Assembly: GCA_964550025.1 (NCBI GenBank)
Contig: CAZJYI010000220.1
Location: forward strand, 1 to 15,317
From: CAZJYI01 sp964550025
GTDB taxonomy: Bacteria > Verrucomicrobiota > Kiritimatiellia > UBA8416 > CAYOBW01
Length of the DNA stretch: 15,317 bases
Direction of reading: 5' to 3'
Made by a program: the position numbers and the translations under genes. Positions within the stretch are counted from its first letter, which is position 1. Each line of letters starts with the position of its first letter. Positions 1 through 6,989 of this stretch are shown here, one piece after another. The notes beneath the pieces are model-generated. The model was given only the letters and a program-made list of their open reading frames with translations, was not told the origin of the DNA and ran no database searches.

Positions 1-19
1 TTACGATTTGGGAGGGGAA

Positions 20-47
20 CACCCACGGATGGGCGGACCCGCGGGTG
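20..47. other. Imperfect hairpin upstream of purL
   Basis: CACCC at 20-24 pairs with GGGTG at 43-47. After one A-C mismatch, CGG (26-28) pairs with CCG (39-41), leaving a 10-nt loop. The right arm includes the perfect palindrome ACCCGCGGGT (37-46). No T-run follows, so it is not a classical intrinsic terminator. It lies just before the predicted purL promoter and could be the 3' end of an unseen upstream gene or an operator. The pairing is seen directly; the role is unknown. Confidence 0.35.
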
Positions 48-56
48 CGATGCGAA

Positions 57-86
57 TTGACTGGGGCGGGGGGGGCGTGATATGAG
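57..86 (+). promoter_or_regulatory. Possible sigma70-type promoter for purL
   Basis: A -35-like TTGACT (57-62) is followed after 18 nt by a -10-like TATGAG (81-86), which carries the extended -10 dinucleotide TG at 78-79. Transcription would start near 92-94, giving a leader of about 40 nt before the purL ATG at 132. The spacer is very G-rich and contains a run of eight G (68-75). This is a match by eye to the general consensus; the host's own promoter consensus is not known. Confidence 0.3.
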
Positions 87-131
87 GGGTTACTTCCGAT
101 CAGACAATGGCGCCAACGGAGTCACTACAGC

Positions 132-3100
132 ATGGAAGCTCTTCTCCTACGCGGACACGAAGCCCTGGCAGGTTTTCGGACGGCCGCCCTCATGCAGTCC
201 ATCACGAATGAAGCCCCCGATCTGGGTGTTGTCGCGCTTGACGCGACGTACGTCTACATGCTCGACATGGTCGAGCCACTCACCGACGACGTGCGTGCGA
301 AGACCTATGCCCTGCTCAACGCTGTAGACGAATTTGCCGTTGGGGAGGGTTTTCTGGTTACTCCGCGCAAAGGGACCATATCGCCCTGGTCTTCGAAGGC
401 CACCGACATCTTCCGCAATTGCGGGCTTGCGTCGGTCCGGCGCGTGGAACGCGGCATCTACTACGAGCTGCGTGTTGCCGGCGGAGGCGTTCTGGACCTG
501 GCCGCGGCGCAGCCCGTTCTGCATCTTGTGCATGATCGCATGACCGAAGGCGTCTATCTTGACGTCGCGGACATGTTTGCCCACGTCGATCCCGCGGAGT
601 ACGTCGAGGTCGATGTGCTCGGCTCCGGGCGGGTCGCACTCGCGCGTGCCAACGTCGGTATGGGGTTAGCACTCAGCGAGGACGAGATCGACTACCTCTT
701 TGATGCCTACACCGCTATTCAGCGCAACCCCACGGACGTCGAACTTGTTATGTTCGGGCAGGTCAACTCGGAACACTGTCGGCACAAGATCTTCAACGCG
801 GACTGGCTTGTGGACGGCCGCGAGCAGCCCCGTTCGCTTTTCGGCATGATCCGCAACACGCACGAGACCCGCCCGGACGGCGTGCTGGTGGCCTACCGCG
901 ACAACTCCGGCGTGCTGGAGGGATTCCCGGACGAGTGGTTCGAGGTCTGTCGCGACGGGACGCGTGTCTACGGCTATTCCCCGGACCAGGTGGACATGGT
1001 GATGAAGGTCGAGACGCACAACCACCCGACGGCGATCTCGCCATACCCCGGCGCGGCAACCGGCGTCGGCGGCGAGATCCGCGACGAGGCCGCCACGGGC
1101 AGGGGCGGCAAAACCAAGGCCGGCCTTTCGGCCTTCATGGTCTCTAACCTCCGCGTACCGGGGTACGGGATGCCGTGGGAGAAGGACTTCGGCGAGTTTC
1201 CCCGGCGGCTCGCCACGCCGCTGGAGATCATGACGGAAGGTCCCATCGGGGGCGCCGGGTTCGGAAACGAATTCGGGCGCCCGCAGCTCTTCGGGCTTTT
1301 CAAGACCTACGAGGACCTCCACGCCGGTCGTTTCCGCGGCTACCACAAACCGATCATGGTGGCCGGCGGCATGGGGAACATCAAGCGCGGCCATACCCAG
1401 AAGCACGACATTCCCCCGGGTTCCCTGATCATTCAGCTCGGCGGTCCCGCGATGCGTATCGGGCTGGGCGGGGGTGCTGCCTCGTCGATGGCGACCGGCA
1501 CGAATGCGGCCACGCTCGATTTCGATTCGGTGCAACGCGACAATGCCGAGATGCAGCGCCGCTGCCAGGAGGCGATCGATGCCTGTATTGCCTTTGGCGA
1601 GGCGAACCCGATTCTGAGCATCCACGACATCGGCGCGGGTGGCCTCTCCAACGGCTGTCCCGAGCTTGTGGCTGAGACCGGCGGGCGTTTCCGCCTGCGC
1701 GAAGTCCCCAACGAAGACCGCTCGATGAGCCCGATGGAGATCTGGTGCTGCGAGGCGCAGGAACGCTACGTTCTGGCGATAGCGCCCGATTCCCTGCAGC
1801 GGTTCCTCGCCGTCTGCGAACGCGAGCGCTGCCCGGTGTACGTCATCGGCGAGGCCACGGGCGACGGCCACCTTCTACTCGAAGACAGCCATTTCGACAA
1901 CAGCCCTATCGACATCGACCTCAGCGTGATTCTGGGCAAGCCGCCCAAGATGCTGCGTGAGGGCGTCCACGGGCCGGTACAGCTCAAGGCGCTCGATCTC
2001 GAGGGCGTGGTAGTGTCGGAGGCCGTGGACCGCGTGTTGCGACTGCCGGCGGTGTCGAACAAGACGTTCCTGATAACCATTGCCGACCGCAGCATCACCG
2101 GCATGGTCGCCCGCGACCAGATGGTGGGCCCCTACCAGGTGCCCATTGCGGACGTGGCCGTCACCGCGACCTCGTTCAAAAGCACGAACGGCGAGAGCAT
2201 GGCGATGGGGGAACGCACGAACCTGGCCCTGCTCTCCGCCCCCGCTTCGGGGAGGATGGCTATCGGCGAAGCCCTCACCAACATTGCCGCGGCGAACATC
2301 GGTCCCATCGGCAACGTCAAACTCTCCGCCAACTGGATGTGCGCCTGCGGCGAACCGACGGAGGACACCAACCTGTTCGATACCGTGCAGGCCGTCGGCA
2401 TGGAACTGTGCCCCGAGCTGGGGATAGCCATTCCCGTGGGCAAGGACTCGCTTTCCATGCGCACCGTGTGGGAGACGGCGGCGGGTGAAGAGAAGAAGCA
2501 GACCGCTCCGCTGAGCCTCGTGATCAGCGCCTTCGCTCCCGTCGGGGACGTCCGCAAGACCGTTACGCCCGACCTCAAGCCGGGGGACAGCATCCTGATT
2601 GCCATCGACCTTGGCGGGGGGCGGAACCGCCTCGGCGGATCGGCCCTGGCCCAGGTCTACAACCAGGTTGGCAACGCCGCGCCGGACTTGGACGATCCGG
2701 GGCTCTTCGTCAGCTTCTTCGATGCCATACAGGAGCTCGTGAACGAGGGGCTGCTGATGGCCTACCACGACCGTTCCGACGGCGGACTGTTCGTGACACT
2801 GGCCGAAATGGCCTTCGGCGGGCGGCGTGGCATCGACGTCGACCTGGAGGGATTCGGCGACGACCTGTTGTCTGTGCTGTTCGCCGAGGAATTGGGGGCG
2901 GTTGTCCAGGTTGCCGCCGACAACGTGGAGCGTGTGTACGGCATCCTCGAGAAGCATGCCGTCGATCGCGTTGCTTCCCAGGTGGGCACACCGACGGCGC
3001 AGGCGGGCGAAAATGCGGTCGGCGACGCCGTGCCCGCGATGCGCATTTGCCGGGGCGACAACAAGGTGCTGTGCGAGAAGGTCTCGGCGCTGAACCGGAA

Positions 3101-4031
3101 GTGGTCGGAGTTGACCTACCGTATGCAGGCGTTGCGGGATAACCCGGAATGCGCCGCCGAGGAGTTTGATGGCCTGCTGGACGAGCAGGATCCCGGAATG
3201 CGTTTTGCGTTGACCTTCGATCCGGGCAGTGCCGTGAACGTTTCGACCGCGCGCCCGCGCATGGCCGTGCTGCGCGAGCAGGGCATCAACGGGCAGGTCG
3301 AAATGGCGGCCGCTTTCGACCGGGCGGGTTTCGAGTGTGTCGACGTGCACATGACGGATCTCATTGCCCGGCGCGACCGGCTGGACGACTACGCGGGGCT
3401 CGTGGCATGCGGCGGGTTCTCGTACGGGGACGTCCTCGGCGCCGGTTCCGGCTGGGCCAAGTCCATTCTCTACAACGAAGAGCTCAAGGAGATGTTCGCC
3501 GCGTTCTTTGCCCGTGAAGGTACCTTTGCGTTGGGCGTGTGCAACGGCTGCCAGATGGTGTCGCAGCTCAAGGAGATCATTCCCGGTGCGGAGCTCTGGC
3601 CGGCCTTTACGCGCAACAAGTCGGAACAGTTCGAGGCGCGCTACGTGACCGTGGAGCTGCTGCCGTCGCCCTCCGTGCTCTTCCGTGGCATGGAAGGATC
3701 GCGGCTCGGCATTCCGGTCGCGCACGGGGAAGGATTCGCCGATTTCAGGGAAACGGGCTCGCGGGAACAGGCGGAAGACGCCGGACTCGTGGCCGCGCGC
3801 TACGTGGACAGCTTCGGTCGGCCGGCCGTCCGCTATCCCCACAATCCCAACGGTTCACCCGGCGGGATCACGGGGCTGACAACGAGCGATGGCCGCGTCA
3901 CGATCATGATGCCCCATCCCGAGCGCGTGTTCCGCACGCTGCAGATGTCGTATTGCCCCGAGGGTCTGCGCGGCGGGGACGAAGGGCCGTGGTTGAGGAT
4001 GTTCCAGAATGCGCGGGCGTTTGTGGGGTAG
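132..4031 (+). CDS. purL: Phosphoribosylformylglycinamidine synthase, fused PurL (FGAM synthase)
   Basis: The 1299-residue protein converts FGAR, glutamine and ATP to FGAM, the fourth step of cytosolic de novo purine synthesis. It is the long proteobacterial/eukaryotic type, with PurS-, PurL- and PurQ-like parts in one chain, and is close to the roughly 1295 residues of E. coli PurL. The N-terminal PurS-like region carries TPRKGTISPWSSKATDI. The linker has NSEHCRHK. The first synthetase half has ETHNHPTAISPYPGAATG near residues 294-311, and the second has IPVGKDSLSMR. The class I glutaminase domain starts near 1040, with nucleophile Cys1137 in GVCNGCQM and the His1262/Glu1264 pair in MMPHPER. 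The start at 132 is chosen because the first residues align with the E. coli N terminus; GGAG lies 10 nt upstream. No catalytic residue appears lost. It stands alone here, convergent with the secretion operon. Confidence 0.97.
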   Translation: MEALLLRGHEALAGFRTAALMQSITNEAPDLGVVALDATYVYMLDMVEPLTDDVRAKTYALLNAVDEFAVGEGFLVTPRKGTISPWSSKATDIFRNCGLASVRRVERGIYYELRVAGGGVLDLAAAQPVLHLVHDRMTEGVYLDVADMFAHVDPAEYVEVDVLGSGRVALARANVGMGLALSEDEIDYLFDAYTAIQRNPTDVELVMFGQVNSEHCRHKIFNADWLVDGREQPRSLFGMIRNTHETRPDGVLVAYRDNSGVLEGFPDEWFEVCRDGTRVYGYSPDQVDMVMKVETHNHPTAISPYPGAATGVGGEIRDEAATGRGGKTKAGLSAFMVSNLRVPGYGMPWEKDFGEFPRRLATPLEIMTEGPIGGAGFGNEFGRPQLFGLFKTYEDLHAGRFRGYHKPIMVAGGMGNIKRGHTQKHDIPPGSLIIQLGGPAMRIGLGGGAASSMATGTNAATLDFDSVQRDNAEMQRRCQEAIDACIAFGEANPILSIHDIGAGGLSNGCPELVAETGGRFRLREVPNEDRSMSPMEIWCCEAQERYVLAIAPDSLQRFLAVCERERCPVYVIGEATGDGHLLLEDSHFDNSPIDIDLSVILGKPPKMLREGVHGPVQLKALDLEGVVVSEAVDRVLRLPAVSNKTFLITIADRSITGMVARDQMVGPYQVPIADVAVTATSFKSTNGESMAMGERTNLALLSAPASGRMAIGEALTNIAAANIGPIGNVKLSANWMCACGEPTEDTNLFDTVQAVGMELCPELGIAIPVGKDSLSMRTVWETAAGEEKKQTAPLSLVISAFAPVGDVRKTVTPDLKPGDSILIAIDLGGGRNRLGGSALAQVYNQVGNAAPDLDDPGLFVSFFDAIQELVNEGLLMAYHDRSDGGLFVTLAEMAFGGRRGIDVDLEGFGDDLLSVLFAEELGAVVQVAADNVERVYGILEKHAVDRVASQVGTPTAQAGENAVGDAVPAMRICRGDNKVLCEKVSALNRKWSELTYRMQALRDNPECAAEEFDGLLDEQDPGMRFALTFDPGSAVNVSTARPRMAVLREQGINGQVEMAAAFDRAGFECVDVHMTDLIARRDRLDDYAGLVACGGFSYGDVLGAGSGWAKSILYNEELKEMFAAFFAREGTFALGVCNGCQMVSQLKEIIPGAELWPAFTRNKSEQFEARYVTVELLPSPSVLFRGMEGSRLGIPVAHGEGFADFRETGSREQAEDAGLVAARYVDSFGRPAVRYPHNPNGSPGGITGLTTSDGRVTIMMPHPERVFRTLQMSYCPEGLRGGDEGPWLRMFQNARAFVG

Positions 4032-4047
4032 GGAAGAGCGTGGCGAT

Positions 4048-4180
4048 GTTGAACGTTGAACATTGAACATTGAACATCGAACATCGAACATCGAACATTG
4101 AACATTGAACATCGAACATTGAACATCGAACGTCGAATGTTGAATGCTTAAGACTGAACGTTGAACGGCGAATGTCGAAT
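4048..4180. repeat. Left heptamer array, about 19 units of RTYGAAC
   Basis: A strict 7-bp period begins 16 nt after the purL stop. Fourteen clean units (GTTGAAC, ATTGAAC, ATCGAAC, then GTCGAAT and GTTGAAT) fill 4048-4145. Five degenerate units continue to 4180, so decay is polarised towards the four-helix-bundle gene. The unit GTTGAAC is itself a near-palindrome (GTT-G-AAC), with the central base setting the orientation. Because 7 is not a multiple of 3, several minus frames stay open as an artefactual 'MFNVRCS'-type peptide, which should not be annotated as protein. Confidence 0.93.
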
Positions 4181-4202
4181 ATGGAGTTCTGTGAGAGGGA
4201 GA

Positions 4203-4598
4203 CTACGCGCCGTAGCTGTTATCGGTGTCCTCGCGAACCTTGTTCTTCTGCGCTGTGCGGATGCTGGTGACAAAGATGCGTATCAGTTCGTCCGTTTCTT
4301 TCAGGAACGGACCGATTTCAGTCGTGTCGTTGATGAGGGGGACTCTTCTGACGAGGCGAAGGGCGCGCTCCGACTCGCGTAGTTCCTTGAGGCAGACCTT
4401 CATCTTGTGGATGAAATCGTTCGGAGATTCGGCAGCCTGGGCTTCCCCGTGATTGAAGAGTGGCGACGTGCCGGACCGGAGTAGCTGGCCACCAACATGA
4501 TTGCCGGCCCGAGTCTTCACCACCTTCTCGACCAAGCGGATCACGGATGCAGCATACTCAAGAAGCCTGTCCTCCAGATCATACTCCCGCTCAGCCAT
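4203..4598 (-). CDS. Four-helix bundle protein (23S rRNA intervening-sequence family)
   Basis: The 131-residue protein is all-helical and cytosolic, without signal or membrane segment. The central stretch, with GGQLLRSGTSPLFNHGEAQ (about 36-54) followed by SPNDFIHKMKVCLKELRESE, is the hallmark of the family first found in ORFs inside 23S rRNA intervening sequences of Leptospira and Coxiella. Family members form pentameric four-helix bundles of uncertain function. Length is normal and the chain looks intact. GGAGG lies 4 nt before the ATG, a clear ribosome site placed directly after the end of the right heptamer array. It could be read by transcripts running past the end of the secretion operon, whose last gene ends about 100 nt upstream on the same strand. 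The family call is firm; the function is not known. Confidence 0.85.
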   Translation of the reverse strand: MAEREYDLEDRLLEYAASVIRLVEKVVKTRAGNHVGGQLLRSGTSPLFNHGEAQAAESPNDFIHKMKVCLKELRESERALRLVRRVPLINDTTEIGPFLKETDELIRIFVTSIRTAQKNKVREDTDNSYGA

Positions 4599-4611
4599 GT
4601 TCCCTCCCGAT

Positions 4612-4667
4612 ACTCAACGTTCGATGTTCGATGTTCAGTGTTCGGTGTTCGACGTTCAACGTTCGAT
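4612..4667. repeat. Right heptamer array, about 8 units of GTTCRAY
   Basis: Seven units with a strict 7-bp period (GTTCGAT, GTTCGAT, GTTCAGT, GTTCGGT, GTTCGAC, GTTCAAC, GTTCGAT) fill 4619-4667, preceded by a degenerate ACTCAAC (4612-4618). On the + strand the unit is the reverse complement of the left array's unit. The array sits between the ribosome site of the four-helix-bundle gene and the stop of the lipoprotein gene at 4696, forming most of that gene's upstream region. Confidence 0.9.
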
Positions 4668-4695
4668 TTCCCGCCGTCTCCCGTTCTCCCTCCTC

Positions 4696-5163
4696 TCACC
4701 GCTCCCCGCGCCTGATCTGCGCCTTGCGTCGTGGGCTGACCCTGCCTTTCGATACGGACGTCTCTTCTCTCTGTTTGCCGGTGGTGAAGACGAGCTTCCC
4801 GTAGCCGGCTTTGCGCAGCATCCGTGTTGCCTGGAGAACGAGGTCGGCCCTGGCCCCCGGAGGCATGACCAGCTCGATTCCCGTCTTGCGTGTCGCCCCG
4901 GCTTCGCGGACGGCCTCCACCATCTTCGGGAATCCCACGACCCTGTCTCCCACCTGGACCACGCCCGCCGAAGAGATGTTGACGCGCAGGATCTCCTGGG
5001 TCTTGCCATCCGGCGTGACGTAGATGCGCAGGGCGCCGGATTGCCCGGAGCCGCGCGTTGCACAGCCGCTCAGCAGCAGGAGAATCGCGGCACCTGCCGT
5101 CAGAGCCGGGATGGCGGTAGAAAGGCGGTTGGAAGTGCGGGTTGGTTGTCTTGGCTTCATCAT
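4696..5163 (-). CDS. Lipoprotein with ExbD/TolR-like periplasmic domain
   Basis: The 155-residue protein has a lipoprotein signal: a basic N terminus, a hydrophobic stretch AAILLLL and the lipobox LLSGC, with lipidation expected at Cys34. Ala follows the Cys, so no Asp retention signal is seen and outer-membrane anchoring is likely. The mature part reads like the ExbD/TolR periplasmic fold: VTPDGKTQEILRVNISSAG, then two helix-strand units ending KAGYGKLVFTTGK, and a basic tail. The usual ExbD transmembrane helix with its proton-channel Asp is absent. The ATG at 5163 overlaps the stop of the ATPase gene as ATGA, so translation is probably coupled; an in-frame ATG follows at once at 5160. A longer frame to 5241 would overlap the ATPase gene and has no signal peptide. 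It may be a pilotin or accessory factor of the secretion machine, but that is inferred from position only. Confidence 0.72.
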   Translation of the reverse strand: MMKPRQPTRTSNRLSTAIPALTAGAAILLLLSGCATRGSGQSGALRIYVTPDGKTQEILRVNISSAGVVQVGDRVVGFPKMVEAVREAGATRKTGIELVMPPGARADLVLQATRMLRKAGYGKLVFTTGKQREETSVSKGRVSPRRKAQIRRGER

Positions 5164-6929
5164 CGTTCCGAGAAATCCGCCCTTCTTGTTACGCGCATGA
5201 CCTCCTCGACCGAGGTATCGCCGGTGAGCGCGCGATTCCATCCATCGGCCCGCAGGATGACCAGGCCGCGTTCCATGGCCTTGGCCTTGATCTCCCCGGA
5301 CGGGCGCTGGTGTACGATCAGGTCGCGCAATTCGTCGTTCAGCACCATGATTTCAAACAGGGCCAGGCGTCCCTTGTAGCCCGTGAAGTTGCAGGTTGGG
5401 CATCCGTGGCCACGCAGGAAATTGGCGTCCTGCATGCGGTCGGGGTAGAAAGAGGCGATTTCCTCGAGTACCACGTCGTCCGGCGAAACCGGTTCGGAGC
5501 AGGATGAACAGACGCGCCGCACCAGCCGTTGGGCGATCGCCCCTTCCAGGCAGGAGGAGATCAGGTAGGGCTCGATGCCCATGTCCGACAGCCGGGTTAC
5601 GGCGCTGGGCGCATCGTTGGTGTGCAGCGTGCTGAAGACGAGGTGTCCGGTGAGGGAGGCGCGCACGGCGATATCCGCCGTCTCCGTGTCGCGGATCTCG
5701 CCGATCAGAACGATGTCGGGATCGTGCCGCAGGATGGAGCGCAGGACATGGGCGAACGTCAGCCCGATTTCCGCGTGCACCTGCACCTGGTTGATGCCGT
5801 GGATCTGGTACTCGACGGGGTCTTCGACGGTGATGATCTTTACGGCGGCCGTGCTGATGCGCGAGAGCAGCGCGTACAGGGTGGTCGTCTTCCCGCTCCC
5901 GGTGGGGCCCGTGAGCAGGACTACCCCGTGCGGCAACGAGCCCAGGTAGTTTATCGCGGGCATCTGCTGCTCCGTGAGCCCGAGGTGTTCGAGGTCGATG
6001 AACATCGATGCGCGATTGAGGATACGCATGTTCACCGTTTCGCCGTAGTGCGTGGGAAGCACGGACACGCGGAGGTCGAACTCGTCTTTCCCCGTGCGGA
6101 CCTTGATGCGGCCGTCATGCGGCTTGCGCTTTTCGGCGATATTGAGATCGGCCATGATCTTCACGCACGATGCGATGGCCTTGCGCAGGTGCACGACGGC
6201 CTTGGGGACCGGGATCTGCTGGAGGATCCCGTCGACGCGGTAGCGCAGGCTGAGCGTGTTCTCGAAGGGTTCGATGTGGATGTCCGTGGCGCCCATGTGG
6301 ATCGCTTCGGCGATGATCTGGTTGACGAACTTGACGACCCCTTCGTCGGCCGATTCCACCGAGATGTCGCGGCCCTGGATTTCGAGCTCGCCGCCGGCAG
6401 GACTGTCGACGACGATGCTGTCGATCGTCTCTGCGCCCAGACCGTAGAAGTGCTTGATCGTTTTCGTGATGTCGTTGGTCGTGCACAGAACCCAGTCGAG
6501 AGCCATGTCCATCAGCATGCGCAGGCTGTCGACGGTGGTCAGTTCCGGGACGCGGTCGATGGCCAGTGTGACCGTGCTGGCGTTCATCTCGAGCGGCATG
6601 ACGTTGTACCGCAGTGCGATGCGCGGCTGCACCTTGGCGACGACGGCCTCCTTGATGGTGAAGTCCGCGATGCGCCGGAACGGGATGCCGGACACTTCGG
6701 CGAGGGCTTCGATAACGCGCGCTTCCTCGCAGATGCCGTCCTTGATCAGCAAACGGTCCTGGTTCTCGCCGGTCAACGCGTGTCGCGAGTTCACGTCCTC
6801 GATCTGGGAGCGAGTCACGTGCCCGCCCTCTTCCAGACGCTTGCCCATTTCGAGCATGAGCTGGTCCGAGAAGAACCGGACCTGAGTGGGAGGCGTCGGC
6901 GCCGACTGTGCTGGTTGCGTATCGTTCAT
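5160..6929 (-). CDS. gspE: Type II secretion / type IV pilus assembly ATPase, GspE/PilB family
   Basis: The 589-residue cytoplasmic hexameric ATPase powers pseudopilus or pilus extension. An N-terminal GspE/MshE-type domain spans about 55-165. The core has Walker A GPTGSGKT (341-348), the Asp box ITVEDPVEYQ (366-375), Walker B DIVLIGEIRD with Glu411, and the His box LTGHLVFSTLHTN (426-438). The zinc site is intact as CSSC (474-477) and CPTC (510-513), which marks a GspE/PilB assembly ATPase rather than a PilT retraction motor. Length is typical. Residues 1-17 are a Pro/Gln-rich leader. No good Shine-Dalgarno precedes the ATG because a 7-bp repeat array occupies that space. The gene overlaps the downstream lipoprotein gene by 4 nt. 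The secretion versus pilus role cannot be settled from this gene alone. Confidence 0.95.
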   Translation of the reverse strand: MNDTQPAQSAPTPPTQVRFFSDQLMLEMGKRLEEGGHVTRSQIEDVNSRHALTGENQDRLLIKDGICEEARVIEALAEVSGIPFRRIADFTIKEAVVAKVQPRIALRYNVMPLEMNASTVTLAIDRVPELTTVDSLRMLMDMALDWVLCTTNDITKTIKHFYGLGAETIDSIVVDSPAGGELEIQGRDISVESADEGVVKFVNQIIAEAIHMGATDIHIEPFENTLSLRYRVDGILQQIPVPKAVVHLRKAIASCVKIMADLNIAEKRKPHDGRIKVRTGKDEFDLRVSVLPTHYGETVNMRILNRASMFIDLEHLGLTEQQMPAINYLGSLPHGVVLLTGPTGSGKTTTLYALLSRISTAAVKIITVEDPVEYQIHGINQVQVHAEIGLTFAHVLRSILRHDPDIVLIGEIRDTETADIAVRASLTGHLVFSTLHTNDAPSAVTRLSDMGIEPYLISSCLEGAIAQRLVRRVCSSCSEPVSPDDVVLEEIASFYPDRMQDANFLRGHGCPTCNFTGYKGRLALFEIMVLNDELRDLIVHQRPSGEIKAKAMERGLVILRADGWNRALTGDTSVEEVMRVTRRADFSER

Positions 6930-6937
6930 TGCCGTCT

Positions 6938-6960
6938 ACTGGTCACTGATCACTGATCAC
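6938..6960. repeat. Short 7-bp-period array, ACTGRTC x3
   Basis: ACTGGTC, ACTGATC, ACTGATC and a trailing AC repeat with a 7-bp period in the 60-bp gap between the ATPase start and the stop of the PilP-like gene. The core TGATCA is palindromic. It shares the period, but not the sequence, of the arrays at 4048-4180 and 4612-4667. It occupies the place where the ATPase gene's ribosome site would be expected. Confidence 0.75.
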
Positions 6961-6989
6961 TCGCTCCCGCCTCCTGCCACGTTCGCTCC

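Larger units (their letters stand above)
4048..4667. mobile_element. Putative heptamer-bounded cassette carrying a four-helix-bundle gene
   Basis: The gene at 4203-4598 is enclosed by an RTYGAAC array on the left (4048-4180) and a GTTCRAY array on the right (4612-4667). On one strand these are reverse complements of each other, so the whole unit has inverted repetitive ends. It sits exactly between the convergent 3' ends of purL and the secretion operon and interrupts neither. The gene is about 57% GC by hand count, lower than the purL stretches around it look. I see no transposase and no clear target-site duplication at the outer edges. Mobility is inferred; the arrangement is seen directly. 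Confidence 0.35.

Noticed and set aside
82..327. Small + strand frame of 81 codons overlapping the purL start
   Set aside because: Its start lies in the predicted -10 region, it overlaps purL in another frame, and it shows no motif.
1875..3842. A 655-codon open frame on the minus strand inside purL
   Set aside because: It is antisense to a clearly recognisable PurL, shows no known motif, and reads as the low-complexity product typical of a shadow frame in GC-rich coding DNA.
4032..4047. Intrinsic terminator after purL
   Set aside because: Only 16 nt separate the stop from the heptamer array, and no hairpin followed by a T-run is present.
4048..4180. CRISPR array
   Set aside because: The repeats are 7 bp and directly adjacent, with no unique spacers and no cas genes.
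4161..4382. A 73-codon + strand frame over the four-helix-bundle gene
   Set aside because: Antisense to a recognised family member and starts within the repeat array.
4501..5379. A 292-codon + strand frame spanning the right heptamer array and the lipoprotein gene
   Set aside because: It crosses a repeat array and runs antisense to a gene with a perfect lipobox; no recognisable domain.
5529..6956. A 475-codon + strand frame opposite the ATPase gene
   Set aside because: It is antisense to Walker A/B and zinc motifs of GspE; no independent support.
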